DNA of 50,289 nucleotides from Haplosporangium gracile (lineage: Eukaryota; Mortierellomycota; Mortierellomycetes; Mortierellales; Mortierellaceae), in assembly GCA_015499985.1 (NCBI GenBank), contig JAAAUF010000204.1, positions 1 through 50,289 of the forward strand. The letters run 5' to 3'. The notes beneath the pieces were generated by a model that did not search any database, was not told the DNA's origin, and saw only the letters and a list, made by a program, of their open reading frames with translations. How positions within the stretch are numbered: position 1 is the stretch's first letter; every line of letters begins with the position of its first letter. Below are positions 1 through 9,307 of this stretch, in pieces. A program made the position numbers and the translations under genes.

Positions 1-140
1 AAAAAAAAAAAAAAAAAAAGAAGAGACAATGTCATGAAAACGAGTGATGACTGAAGAGCCTTCTGACGAACATATCACTTGTTATTATTATTTTTTCTCT
101 CGCTAACTTATAACACATTCCACAACTTCATACAACATAG

Positions 141-348
141 TTTCGCGCCAACAAAGATTATTGAGCCAATCAAGGAGGTTGTCGCTCAGATGGGCGCCCT
201 GGTCACGGTCGAGATGGTCACCGATGCCTTTATGCTATTGATTGAGGACGACTCCTACAACGGCGACATTGCCCGTGTTACGCCCCAGTATGGAATCTCG
301 GTCCTCGGCAGAACCGTTACCGCCGACAAGAAGAAGGCCAAGCTGTAA
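141..348 (+). CDS. Short-chain dehydrogenase/reductase, C-terminal exon (5' part outside window)
   Basis: Only the last exon is in the window. A 3' splice site (acatag, ending at 140) is preceded by a plausible branch site (gctaac near 102-107), and the exon then encodes about 68 residues ending in KKKAKL. The segment with EMVTDAFMLLIEDDSYNGDI followed by RVTPQYGISVLGR resembles the C-terminal end of NAD(P)-dependent short-chain dehydrogenases of the 15-hydroxyprostaglandin dehydrogenase type. The catalytic Ser-Tyr-Lys part and the Rossmann glycine motif lie upstream and cannot be checked. An AATAAA lies about 76 bases after the stop. The gene converges on SPO7, whose stop is 134 bases further on. 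The family call is moderate; the substrate is unknown. Confidence 0.6.
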
Positions 349-423
349 ATTAGCCTCTCGTTTCCCTTCATATCTCAATTCATACCAATGTTTGGTGATC
401 CATTCAAGACCCAAAAGAAACAA

Positions 424-429
424 AATAAA
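424..429 (+). terminator. Poly(A) signal of the dehydrogenase gene
   Basis: A canonical AATAAA hexamer lies 76 bases downstream of the dehydrogenase stop codon and in the convergent gap before the SPO7 stop. Confidence 0.5.
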
Positions 430-481
430 TAGTTGCAATGAAAAGAAAAAGAAATGAAATAATAAGAAGGGAAGTTATTGT

Positions 482-2079
482 TTATCCTAAGCTGGCGGAA
501 GCAGGGACGGTAGTCCGAGATCCCGGTCGACTACTATCGGCCAAAGTTATAGAAGAATTGGGCGCCGACCCCGGTCGTCGAACAATTCCTTCTCCTCCAG
601 GAGTCGTCCTCGTCAAAGAACCCAAACGTCCACTACCACCGCCCATAGTAGGCCGCATCCCAGAGTCCGATCCCGAAGCCGATCCTCCTCCACCACCAGC
701 TCTCCTTCCACGAGTCGAGGACTGTAACCGGCGATTCTGTCCACTAGTCGATCGTGTCATTCCCGCTGCTCCTACTGCTCCTGATACACTGCCGCCTGCG
801 GCCTTGGCAGCGGCTGCAGCAGCTCTCTTTTCAGACTTGCGTTTGAAATAACTGGCCTTGTAGGCCATAAACCCCTCCTGAAACTTTAGGGGCACTTTCC
901 GGAAGAAGGCTAGTTCGGGTCGGTTGTCCCGATTGAAATGCATATTGAAGATCCTGAGTACTCTGTTACACTGCGGGACAAATCTAACATACCAGAAGTT
1001 GTGAAAGGAAGAAAGTTAGTGAAGGTTATTTTTTTTTATCTGCACCGAAAGAGAACATCAATAAGAACGGATCCGGTTGTAAAACGAGCGAACATGAAAA
1101 AAAACAATCGGAAATTGATGATTACTTTGAGGAGTAGCGCATCTTTTCAGAGTACATTCCCGTGGCGAAGAACAAGAAAAGCGTCGTACAAGAGAGTAAG
1201 AGGAAGAACTTGTGCAGTGCGAGAATATAGTATATCTAGAAAAGTGCCGTATGGGAAGAACAAGACAAGGTGTGGAGACAACATCAGTTGAAAATGAGAG
1301 AGAGAGAGACAGATGTGGTATTGACAATCACATTCAAAAAATAGGGCTCAACGAAAATTCATGGGGAATGAAGGAGAGGAGGGAGAATATCCACAAAGGG
1401 AAACGAAGGAGCGTGAAAGGAATGTAGAAGAGGAGGAAAGTGGCGTGAGTTCCTTTCGTCGATCGATCTGGTAACACTTCTCCCACTGTTTCTCCTACTA
1501 TCGTTATCCTTCGTTTCCCATTCCTTGCTTCAATCGTTTTGTTTTCAGTATGTCTTCATACCTGACTGGGCTGGTAAAAGGTGGCAAACGCACAGTAGGC
1601 TATCACGACCACAATGAACCCCAGGAATGCTGTAAATAAAACCGTTGTCATAGAAATAACAAACACAACATTAGAAAGGGTTAGTCATCTGAAAAAGAAA
1701 TCTCAAAAAAGGAGGCTGAAATACCAAGAAATGGGGATTGGTCCGTCCGCCCTTTGTACTTTTTCCACGATCGATACACACAGCAAAACTGGAGAAGGAA
1801 AACAGACGTGACAAAAATAATAAAAAAAAAAAACGAGACTTTTGTGGAGAATAAGTTCATAGTTGTTGTGTGTGTACCTTCGTATTTCTGCTGTCGCTTC
1901 TTGAGGCGGACCATGTTGAGTTTAAGGCGCTCCTCAAAGATCAAGAGGTCGCGGTAGGTGACTGAGGAGGCATGGAGGCTGTTGAACTGTTCCTCGGAGA
2001 CCCGTTCCTCTGGTACGGTCACGTCTGAGGCGTCGAGGACCTGGGTGACTGGCGAGAAGTTAGGTACTGGTGAAGCCAT
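482..2079 (-). CDS. SPO7: Spo7-like regulatory subunit of the Nem1-Spo7 phosphatase
   Basis: Four exons (2079-1878, 1629-1562, 1235-1126, 983-482) join in phase to a 293-residue protein. The Spo7/NEP1-R1 family binds the phosphatase Nem1/CTDNEP1 at the nuclear envelope/ER; the complex dephosphorylates lipin (Pah1) and so controls phosphatidate conversion to diacylglycerol. Visible hallmarks are the pre-membrane segment TYRDLLIFEERLKLNMVRLK, two hydrophobic hairpin helices (about residues 68-84 and 91-118), then FVPQCNRVLRIFN and the conserved RDNRPELAFFRKVPLKFQEG. After about residue 170 a tail rich in Ala, Gly, Ser and Arg of about 120 residues follows, which looks disordered. The start is the first ATG before the conserved region. 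Introns are 248, 326 and 142 nt. The gene is divergent from NAA20. Confidence 0.87.
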
Positions 2080-2662
2080 TATTTATATCGTTATCCTGTC
2101 GGTTGCAAAACTGAAGGTTGCCAATGTATATATCTACTGTTGAAAGGAAAGAAAGCGGCGTGTGTATTTTTCTCTATCCTGCTGGGTGTTCTAAAGTGAA
2201 TTGTTTGGGGACGTTACTGAGTGGTTGTGGTGTGTGAGAAGGAGGATAGAAAAAAGGGTGAAATATAGAAAAAGCAGAAACTTGACTAGGGTTGGGGTAA
2301 GATGATCACTTCCATCAGCACACTAGTCAACCGGTCACAAACGAGTGTGAAGGAGGATGTGTGAAAGGGCTTTAACTAGGTGAGTAAAGGTTGATGACCA
2401 AGGTTGGAATGTACAAGAGTGAGAACAAAAAAGGTTGGATCAGGGATTCGGCAGAAGAAGAAGAAGAAGAAGAAGAAGAAGAAGGAATAAAAAAGCAATG
2501 GGTTCTTGCATGTCTGCTCACACTCGCTTGAACTCGACTTTCACCCACTTGCAGCTTCTGGCTCAATGTCACGTGTGAACTCGTCTTTGTCAAAGAGTCA
2601 AGATCGCGCTCTTTGTGTGATTTTGAACACTTTTCTTTCATTTCATTCAACAAACAGCCACC
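2080..2662. promoter_or_regulatory. Shared divergent promoter region, SPO7/NAA20
   Basis: A 583-base gap separates the two start codons. No ORF here looks real. It holds a GAA/AGA run (2453-2485) and, on the NAA20 side, a pyrimidine-rich stretch followed by the CCACC context just before the ATG. Promoter function is inferred from the head-to-head arrangement only. Confidence 0.45.
2453..2485. repeat. (AGA)n trinucleotide microsatellite
   Basis: About eleven perfect AGA/GAA units lie in the SPO7/NAA20 intergenic region. Confidence 0.9.
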
Positions 2663-3564
2663 ATGAGCAGCCTGCGACAGTTCAAGGCCACGGACCTCTT
2701 CAACTTCAACGCCATGTAAATACACTCTGCAAGAGGATCAGTGAGACACTCGGGGATCAGATTCGAGAACAGAACGCTCTGCATACATCGTTTTACAAAT
2801 AAGGATTGACACTCACCTCATTTCTTTGTCTTCACTCATCACCCTACTACGCTTTCTATCAGTAACTTGGACTCGTTGACAGAAACTGTAAGCAATTGAC
2901 CTCCAGCGCAGCATCATATCGGCACCTTGTATACCTTAACCAATTGACCTCAATTGACCCCTTGACCACGCACTTATCGCCTTCAAAAAATAGTACAACA
3001 TCTCGTTCTATCTCTCATACCTCGCGCGATGGCCCGACCTGTTCTCAGTCCAATGCACGCCCAACAACAACCTGATGGCCTATGTCATGGGAAAGGCCGA
3101 GGGCAAGGGAACTGACTGGCACGGACACGTCACTGCCATCACCGTCGCCCCTGAATATCGTCGCTTGGGTCTTGCTCAGGGCATGATGAATCTTTTGGAA
3201 CGTGTCTCCGAATACCCCTACGACGGATACTTTGTCGATCTGTTTGTCAGGCGATCCAATAAGGTCGCCATCGACTTTTATACCCAACTAGGGTATTCGA
3301 TCTACAGGACTGTTGCAGGATATTATAACGGCGAAACTGAAAACGAGGATGCCTTCGGTATGGGATTGTTGTGGCTCGAAAAGCCAACCATGGCGTGTAC
3401 ACTGGTACTGTGGCTTCCAAAACCTCATGCACTGACCATACTTCTTCTCTTATCCACTGGATGAACTAGATATGCGGAAGCCGCTGAAGAGAGATGTAGA
3501 CCGGCAGAGCATACGCGAGAACGGCGAAAACTTCATAGTACAGCCGCATGAAGTACAATTCTAG
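2663..3564 (+). CDS. NAA20: N-terminal acetyltransferase B catalytic subunit Naa20 (Nat3)
   Basis: Four exons (2663-2715, 2863-2887, 2994-3357, 3470-3564) join in phase to 178 residues, the same length as the human enzyme. NatB acetylates the N-terminal Met of nascent chains beginning Met-Asp, Met-Glu, Met-Asn or Met-Gln, on the ribosome together with Naa25. The GNAT fold is visible: the start MSSLRQFKATDLFNFNAI, then YLARWPDLF, MGKAEG, the strand WHGHVTAITVAPEYRRLGLA containing the acetyl-CoA-binding R-R-x-G-x-A loop (residues 82-87), FVDLFVRRSN and YTQLGYSIYRTVAGYY. The last exon restores EDAFDMRKPLKRD, which the unspliced reading loses. Exon 2 has only 25 bases. The ATG in CCACCATGAGC is a good start. 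Confidence 0.93.
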
Positions 3565-4055
3565 GCGATAATTATTTCCAGGACACAAGGATAAATCATC
3601 GCTTAGACTTTCAATCTAGGACTATTTGCCCAATAAACTGGAATCGAAAGTCAGGACACACTTTAACACGATTGTCGGCCGGGGGCATAGACACACTAAA
3701 CAGGATACGCGTCCGTTAGACTTTGCTCTCTGTATTTTCATGCATCAATCTGAAGGTGAAAGGTGCCATATTTTTGCTTTAACCTAATGGCACGGGAGTG
3801 TCATTTGCATCCGCCTCTGCATCAACCATGTCGAAGACGATGTCCAACCACGTTGTTGATAGCTTATTTTATTACCAGCATAACGCGTTCTTTTTAACCT
3901 ATTTTTTTTCATGTCTGCCTTCCGCAGCTTTCATAGCTTAAAAAGGTGCCGAAGGACATTTCCCTTTTTCCTTTCTTTCTTTCTTTCTTCTCCTTCTTGC
4001 TCAAATGTGATCTTTCCTCTAAGCATCATCAGTCATTCTCACTTGCCTCGGCACA
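3565..4055. other. Intergenic region between NAA20 and the Stc1-domain gene
   Basis: No credible gene is visible. It holds an AATAAA (3632-3637) that probably serves NAA20, and a TTTC-rich pyrimidine tract (3965-3991) about 65-90 bases before the next start codon, typical of fungal core promoters. Confidence 0.5.
3632..3637 (+). terminator. Poly(A) signal of NAA20
   Basis: AATAAA lies 68 bases after the NAA20 stop codon. Confidence 0.5.
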
Positions 4056-4835
4056 ATGACGCGCGCAATCATGTTCACCTCTACTACCATCAGCAGTACG
4101 ACCACCACAGCCGCCACGATCATCACCAAGGACCAAACTAAGGTCGGTCAACCCATTCACAACAACAAACCCATGCTTACCTCCCAGAGTTACCGAACCA
4201 TCGCCTCGGCGGTAGCATCCGCGTCGACGTCTGTCCCAACCGGTGGAGGGACCAACGCTTATTACATTCACCTCAAGGAACAACACGACAACGTTCAAAA
4301 GATCTATTGCTACGGCTGTGACCAGATCAAGACCCGGATGGCTTTCAGCATCAGTCAGCTCAATAAGATGGCTGCCACTAAGGGGGCTCTCAAGTGGCTT
4401 GGAGGAACTGGTAAGGGTGTCCACCAACCCCTGTGCAAGAGTTGCACCCCTGTGGAGGTGACGAAGCTGAAATGTTCCAACTGTTCTCGGATCCGGTTGT
4501 TGGATATGTTTTCGAAGAGCCAGCGACGTCGGCAGAGGGATGGGTGCTTGGTTTGTATGGATTGTCGGACATTGCTGGATGCTGAGAGGGTTGTTGTTTG
4601 GTCAGGGGATGGTGATAATAATGGTGATAATGATGACGAAAAGAAGGAGAAGGATAGGGATGTGAGCGAGGACGATGGAGGTGGTGATGATGATGATGGT
4701 GCTGAAAGTTTGTTTTGTCGCGGTGGGTTTGGGAAGATGAAGTCCGACCGGACGGTTGAAGTTGAGGAAGGCGACCCTGAATGGTACAACGGCTCCATGA
4801 ACGACATGTTCCTTTGCGTAAAAGATCTACCTTAA
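4056..4835 (+). CDS. Stc1-domain zinc protein
   Basis: A single-exon gene of 259 residues. Residues about 84-172 form a cysteine-paired module: C85-x2-C88, then FSISQLNK, C127-x2-C130, C140-x2-C143, FSKSQRRR, and C167-x2-C170. This spacing with the two F-S-x-x-Q elements is the signature of the Stc1 domain, known from fission yeast Stc1, the adaptor that links the RNAi effector complex to the Clr4 methyltransferase complex for heterochromatin. Many fungal proteins carry the domain without known function, so a heterochromatin role here is only an inference. The N-terminal 60 residues are Ser/Thr-rich; after the domain comes a strongly acidic Asp/Glu/Gly stretch (about 183-228) and a short ordered-looking end. 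The start is the first in-frame ATG. Confidence 0.75.
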   Translation: MTRAIMFTSTTISSTTTTAATIITKDQTKVGQPIHNNKPMLTSQSYRTIASAVASASTSVPTGGGTNAYYIHLKEQHDNVQKIYCYGCDQIKTRMAFSISQLNKMAATKGALKWLGGTGKGVHQPLCKSCTPVEVTKLKCSNCSRIRLLDMFSKSQRRRQRDGCLVCMDCRTLLDAERVVVWSGDGDNNGDNDDEKKEKDRDVSEDDGGGDDDDGAESLFCRGGFGKMKSDRTVEVEEGDPEWYNGSMNDMFLCVKDLP

Positions 4836-4838
4836 GGT

Positions 4839-5070
4839 TGACTCCTGTCTCCTTTGAGTCAGTCGTGGTTTCCTCCTTGAGATAATATCGAAAGAGTCGC
4901 AGTAATGCATGCACACTGCATCATATTCCATAGTCGTACTATTCCTCTCAGTTTTTTCTTTTCTTTATCCCTTTCTTGAAGAGCTGTTTACCTTGGAAAA
5001 AAAAATATACAAAATTTAAAATTGTTTTTCGCGTCAAGGCTCAATCGAGTGGAAAACACGCCACCAAATT
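4839..5070. other. 3' region of the Stc1-domain gene
   Basis: AT-rich sequence with an A-run and a poly-pyrimidine stretch. No gene is seen. Confidence 0.4.
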
Positions 5071-5403
5071 TTAATAGCAACCCATTTGTTCTTTCTCATC
5101 TCTCAGTCGCTTTCTACCTCTTCGCTGCCACCATATCGACTCATATGGCCAGTTTTTCCAGCTAACGGAGCTGGTGTTCTTGCTGGTCGATTTTTCGGAG
5201 GACCTAAGGGGCTTTCGAGGCTTCTCTAAACCAGTCGCCTCTTCAGGTTCTTGGGGCCCTACCTGTACCACTCCCTCGACCTGACCTACCAGAAGTGAGC
5301 TTTTGGAAGTTGGCGCGGCATTGGGCACTCTCCTCAAAGCTTGTCTTTTTTTTACGGATTCTGCGACCTTCTTGGTGAACTGACACACCCCTTCTTCTTT
5401 CAT
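5071..5403 (-). CDS. Doubtful small basic protein, 110 residues
   Basis: The frame is open for 110 residues and slightly more GC-rich than its surroundings. The product is rich in Lys, Arg, Ser, Glu and Pro, with no membrane helix, no signal peptide and no motif I recognise. An A-run lies directly before the ATG (on its own strand), and no clear splice signal links it to a larger gene. It may be a real small gene, an exon of an unseen transcript, or chance. Its position between two 3' ends (Stc1-domain gene and kelch gene) gives no functional hint. Confidence 0.25.
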   Translation of the reverse strand: MKEEGVCQFTKKVAESVKKRQALRRVPNAAPTSKSSLLVGQVEGVVQVGPQEPEEATGLEKPRKPLRSSEKSTSKNTSSVSWKNWPYESIWWQRRGRKRLRDEKEQMGCY

Positions 5404-5661
5404 TTTTTTTTCTTACTGACTTGGCAGATATAATATCCCTCTTTCTTTTTTTTTTTTTCCTTGCAGATAACTCAGACTGGCAGATAAATCCATCATGACC
5501 TCTGAAATAAAATAACGAAAAATACGTTCTTCATTTAATAAACAATTGAAGAAGAGATGTATTAGCGAGTGTATAGAGGCAGATGGAATGGATCTAAGGC
5601 AGCGACGAGTGTATTATTAGACAGTATATCGTTGCTACTGGTGCTGTTGTTGCCGTTGCTC

Positions 5662-7664
5662 TTACCGCCGTTGATGCTGCAGTTGTTGCCGTTGATGTCT
5701 AGGATCGAAAGTGACAGGTTGCACCAAGTCTATCTGGGCATAAGGCGACTGAGCATAGACAGACCCAACTCCCGGACTCTGTGTTGCAGTAGATACCACC
5801 GGGTAATGGTACGAGGACACTTGTGGGACATAGAACACGCTTCCCAAGTTTGACTGGAAGACAGAGTGCGGGTTTACTTGGATATAGCTGATGGGATCAT
5901 AGTCGATCGTATGGTTCCTGTCTCCTTCGTCCTGGGGGTTCCTGGTGACTGGTTTGATCGCGATAGGGTTGTATTGAGATGTTGGTCTTGACACGCCTAC
6001 TACTACTGCTGTTGTTGCTGAAGTTGTTGTGGATGCTGGGGAGCCTAGAAGGGGCGGTGATGAAGAGGAGAGATTGTTGTTGAAGGATAGGGATGAAGGT
6101 TTGTCGAGCATATCCATCTGAGAGAGGATCCGTTGTTGAGCGAGGGCCTTGTATTGCGCCTTGTCTGCCCTCCGCTTAAGGAGGAGGTAGAACACCCCCG
6201 CAAATGCCAGTATACATAACGATCCGAGTGTCCCGCCCAGGATCGCGCCTAACTTGGAAGGCTCCTGCGACGAGTCCAGTCGAGTTTTGTTGCCATAGTA
6301 CGCAGGAGCTGTATAAGTATTGATCCAATTACCGGCCGATAGACTGTAGATGATAGGAGGGCCGTCGATAGTGTTCATGCCGTCGTACCCACCCCAAGTA
6401 ATGAACTGGTCTCCGACAATAGTGCAGGCCATGTAGAGTCGAGGGGTTGACCCTTGTCCTGAGGTCCAGGTTGCTGTCGCTACGTCCAGGATGTAGAGTG
6501 TTCCTGTGAATGATGTCACGGTCGTGGTATTTTCGAAAGGGATGCGTCCTCCAAATACGATAATCTTGCTCCCGTCCTCGTCTATGTATTAACAAAGTAA
6601 ACAAAAGAGGCATCAGTCATGGGTGGAGATGAATGCGAACGAGAGGAGAAAAGGAAGACTAAACACTGCAACGTGTTGGTGGAGCTCTGTCCTCCTTTTA
6701 TTTTTTGTTTTTCTTGCATTGCACTCTCTCAGTCCACTTACTAATGGCCATGCAGTGGTCTGCTCTCGGTGTGGGCAATGTGCCTGTTGTTGCCTAACGG
6801 AAATAAAAGCGAGAGAAAAACAGGGTATGAGAATTACTCCCAGCGGAATGCATGCTCATGCTTCTCATTATCGTTAGCCTCGTTTTTTTTTTTATCTCCT
6901 CCATACAAACTTACAAAGACACCCCAAGCATTGGTGTCAATTATGTACTCGGTGATATACGTCCTCGCCTCAAAATACCCTTCAGGTGAGAACCCTCCTA
7001 GGTACAGAATCGACTTTCTCCCCGGATGATAAACAGCCCCCGGGAACGAGCGCGACGGCATGGTCGTCTTTGCGATCACGAACTGCTGCGCTGCCATCGT
7101 CCTCGGGTCTAAAACAATCATATTCTGGAGCCCCTGAATGTATATCAACCCAGAAGTCGGGTCCACGACCGGTCGGATCCCCCTCAAGTTCTCGTTCACG
7201 GTCATAAAGTTGTACTTCCAAGTATTCGTCTCGACGCTGTACTGGTTGACTAGCAACTGTGCAGTCTGTTCCTGGAACAGAGTGGTAAGAGTCTTATTGT
7301 CAGGTGAGGCGACGCCGTTGTAGAGGTTGTAGGCAGGTCCACCTATAAGGGCCTTCCAGGGTGGAGAGTCAGTTGTCCAGGAGGTAGATATGTCGAGGGC
7401 ATAAAGTTGTGGGCTGATGGCGTAGTTGTTGTTTTGTCGAACGACTTTCCCACCTTGGACGTAGAAGTTGGGTCCTGCGCGCATGTGGGCCATCTCTTGG
7501 ACGGATATGGGGACGACAGCGGGGGGTTTCGATTGTTGTTGTGCATGTGTTCGTTTTGGAAAAAGAAAGAGGGAGAGAAAGAGGAGGAGGTGAAGGTGGA
7601 GGATGGTGCGAGGGTTGACTTTCTTCTCCTTCCGTCTGGTTCGTATTAAATGTGGGAGTGCCAT
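5662..7664 (-). CDS. Kelch-repeat single-pass membrane protein
   Basis: Three exons (7664-6915, 6793-6742, 6581-5662) join in phase to 573 residues. The N-terminus is a basic then hydrophobic stretch ending in FPKRTHAQ, which fits a long signal peptide. The ectodomain shows kelch/galactose-oxidase-like blades with paired Gly and aromatic residues: YLGGFSPEGYF, TPRADHCMAINEDGSKIIVF plus GGR, and FITWGGYDG. A single transmembrane helix (about residues 378-402) is followed by KRR and a cytosolic tail rich in Ser, Gln and Thr. The second exon has only 52 bases but carries the conserved TPR-x-H-C core, so the unspliced ORFs miss it. None of the copper-ligand pattern of true galactose oxidases is evident, so I infer a ligand-binding or adhesive surface protein rather than an enzyme. 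M38 of the longer frame was chosen as start because a signal peptide follows it. Confidence 0.75.
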
Positions 7665-9307
7665 TGTGCAGGTTGTGAAGCGTTGAAGAAGGTGGAGGAG
7701 AAAGAGGAGGAGAAAGAGGAGGAAAGTGGATGAAGGTGTGAGAGTTGAGAGGGGTGAGAGAGAGAGTCGAAGCAAGGCGAAAGATGTGTGAGTGGGAGTG
7801 AACGAAAGAACAAAAAATTAAAAAAGGGTAAGGTTCAAACAAAAAAATGTCAGCGCCCCTCTTATTGTTTTCCATGACCCATGGTCATTCCGCCCCGTCT
7901 CTCTCGATCTGCCTGTGGCAAAATTTGGGCTCTTGGTGGATGCAGAACAAGGCTGACGTTGGGGTCCAGAAGGAGAAATTTGAGGTCAAGGCAGATGAAG
8001 ATAGAGAAAGGAAGGAATACAACCCCTGAAACTCAGCCCACATAGGAATACTCCCTGTGGAGCCCATCTTGTTATTCTTCTGGCCAAGACCATGCAAAAG
8101 AATCCAATGATTCAGGCATAGCCATGATAGGGTAACAATACTTTTATCGCTTTCACGTAACGCTTCTCCACTTCTTGTTTAAAGTGATCACGCCGTGATC
8201 TTTTTTCCTCTTTTTTTCCCCCACCTGCTAATTGTACCATGTGCGCACGGGCGTTGGCGTTCAAGAAGTCTGTCCAGCTGTCGAAACGGAAAACAAAGAG
8301 GGTAAATCCTCTTCTTTGCTTTCCTCACAAAATAAAAAAACACCATTGCACAGAAATGCGACTGACGGGGCTGACAAAAAAAAATTCTTGCTGAGCACTC
8401 TCCTCTTTAGATGATGGAATGGATGCGTTGCTTTTTATTGATCTTAGTCAAAGAAAGAGAGGGAAGAACAGTGGACCTAATAGGGAAAGAAGGGGAGGGA
8501 GGTGGTGTCATTGAAACTACAAAAATGCACCATGGTAGGCAGGACTTTTACACACGGTTGTGCCTCTCTTTTACTGAAAGAAGATTGAGGATCATTAGAA
8601 ACATCGAACCTTTTCCAGGCACCACGATCTTTGCTTTGTTCTTTTTATGTCTATGCCCTTGACCGGACATAAAGAAAAAAAGAAAAAAAAAGTCTGAAAC
8701 AGGGATAGACAAAATTCAGGTACAAATTTAGTCACAGGGAGTCGGTTTCCCTTTTTGTCCTCATTCACTTTTATTTCCAGTCCATTCACCCACTTCTTGC
8801 CATTCTCTATGAAACTAATGGGCAGCGAGTCACAAGCCTCTGCTATAAAAGCACCAAGTATACCTTGGAACGCGACTATGTTGCTTTTTCCTTTCCCTGA
8901 CCGAATGCCTTAATTCAAGTATTCACAAGATGAATCGAGAAAATGTCCATAATCGATGAGTTGGACAAAACTGAAAGTGGTCGATCCAGCCCTCCTCCCT
9001 TCTGCCACCTCGAGAACAAAAAAAAAAAAAAAGCCTCAAATCCCTCCCTTCCTTCTCGCTCTCATATTTCCCAAAAAGCAAGGATCCTACTTTCATTCCC
9101 AAACATTTATAGTAAAATAGAAACATACATCACACACTAGAACTGTGCTCATGGCTTTCCTCCAAAAACCCCTCAGCTCTCAACTGAACAATCCCTTGTC
9201 CATCCCCTATTTCTTTCTTTTTAGGTACGAATCCATAGCTTATATTTAAAAAGTAACCTCATTCTACAATCCCTCTTGCCTCACTTGCCCTAACAAAAAT
9301 GTAAGAT
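7665..9307. other. Intergenic region without a recognised gene
   Basis: 1.6 kb between the kelch gene start and the Mam3-like gene stop. Only short, low-complexity ORFs occur on either strand. The first 150 bases upstream of the kelch gene are a purine-rich GGAGGA-type tract (pyrimidine-rich on the coding strand), probably promoter/5' UTR. Several A-runs occur (for example near 8670-8693 and 9008-9032). Confidence 0.4.
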
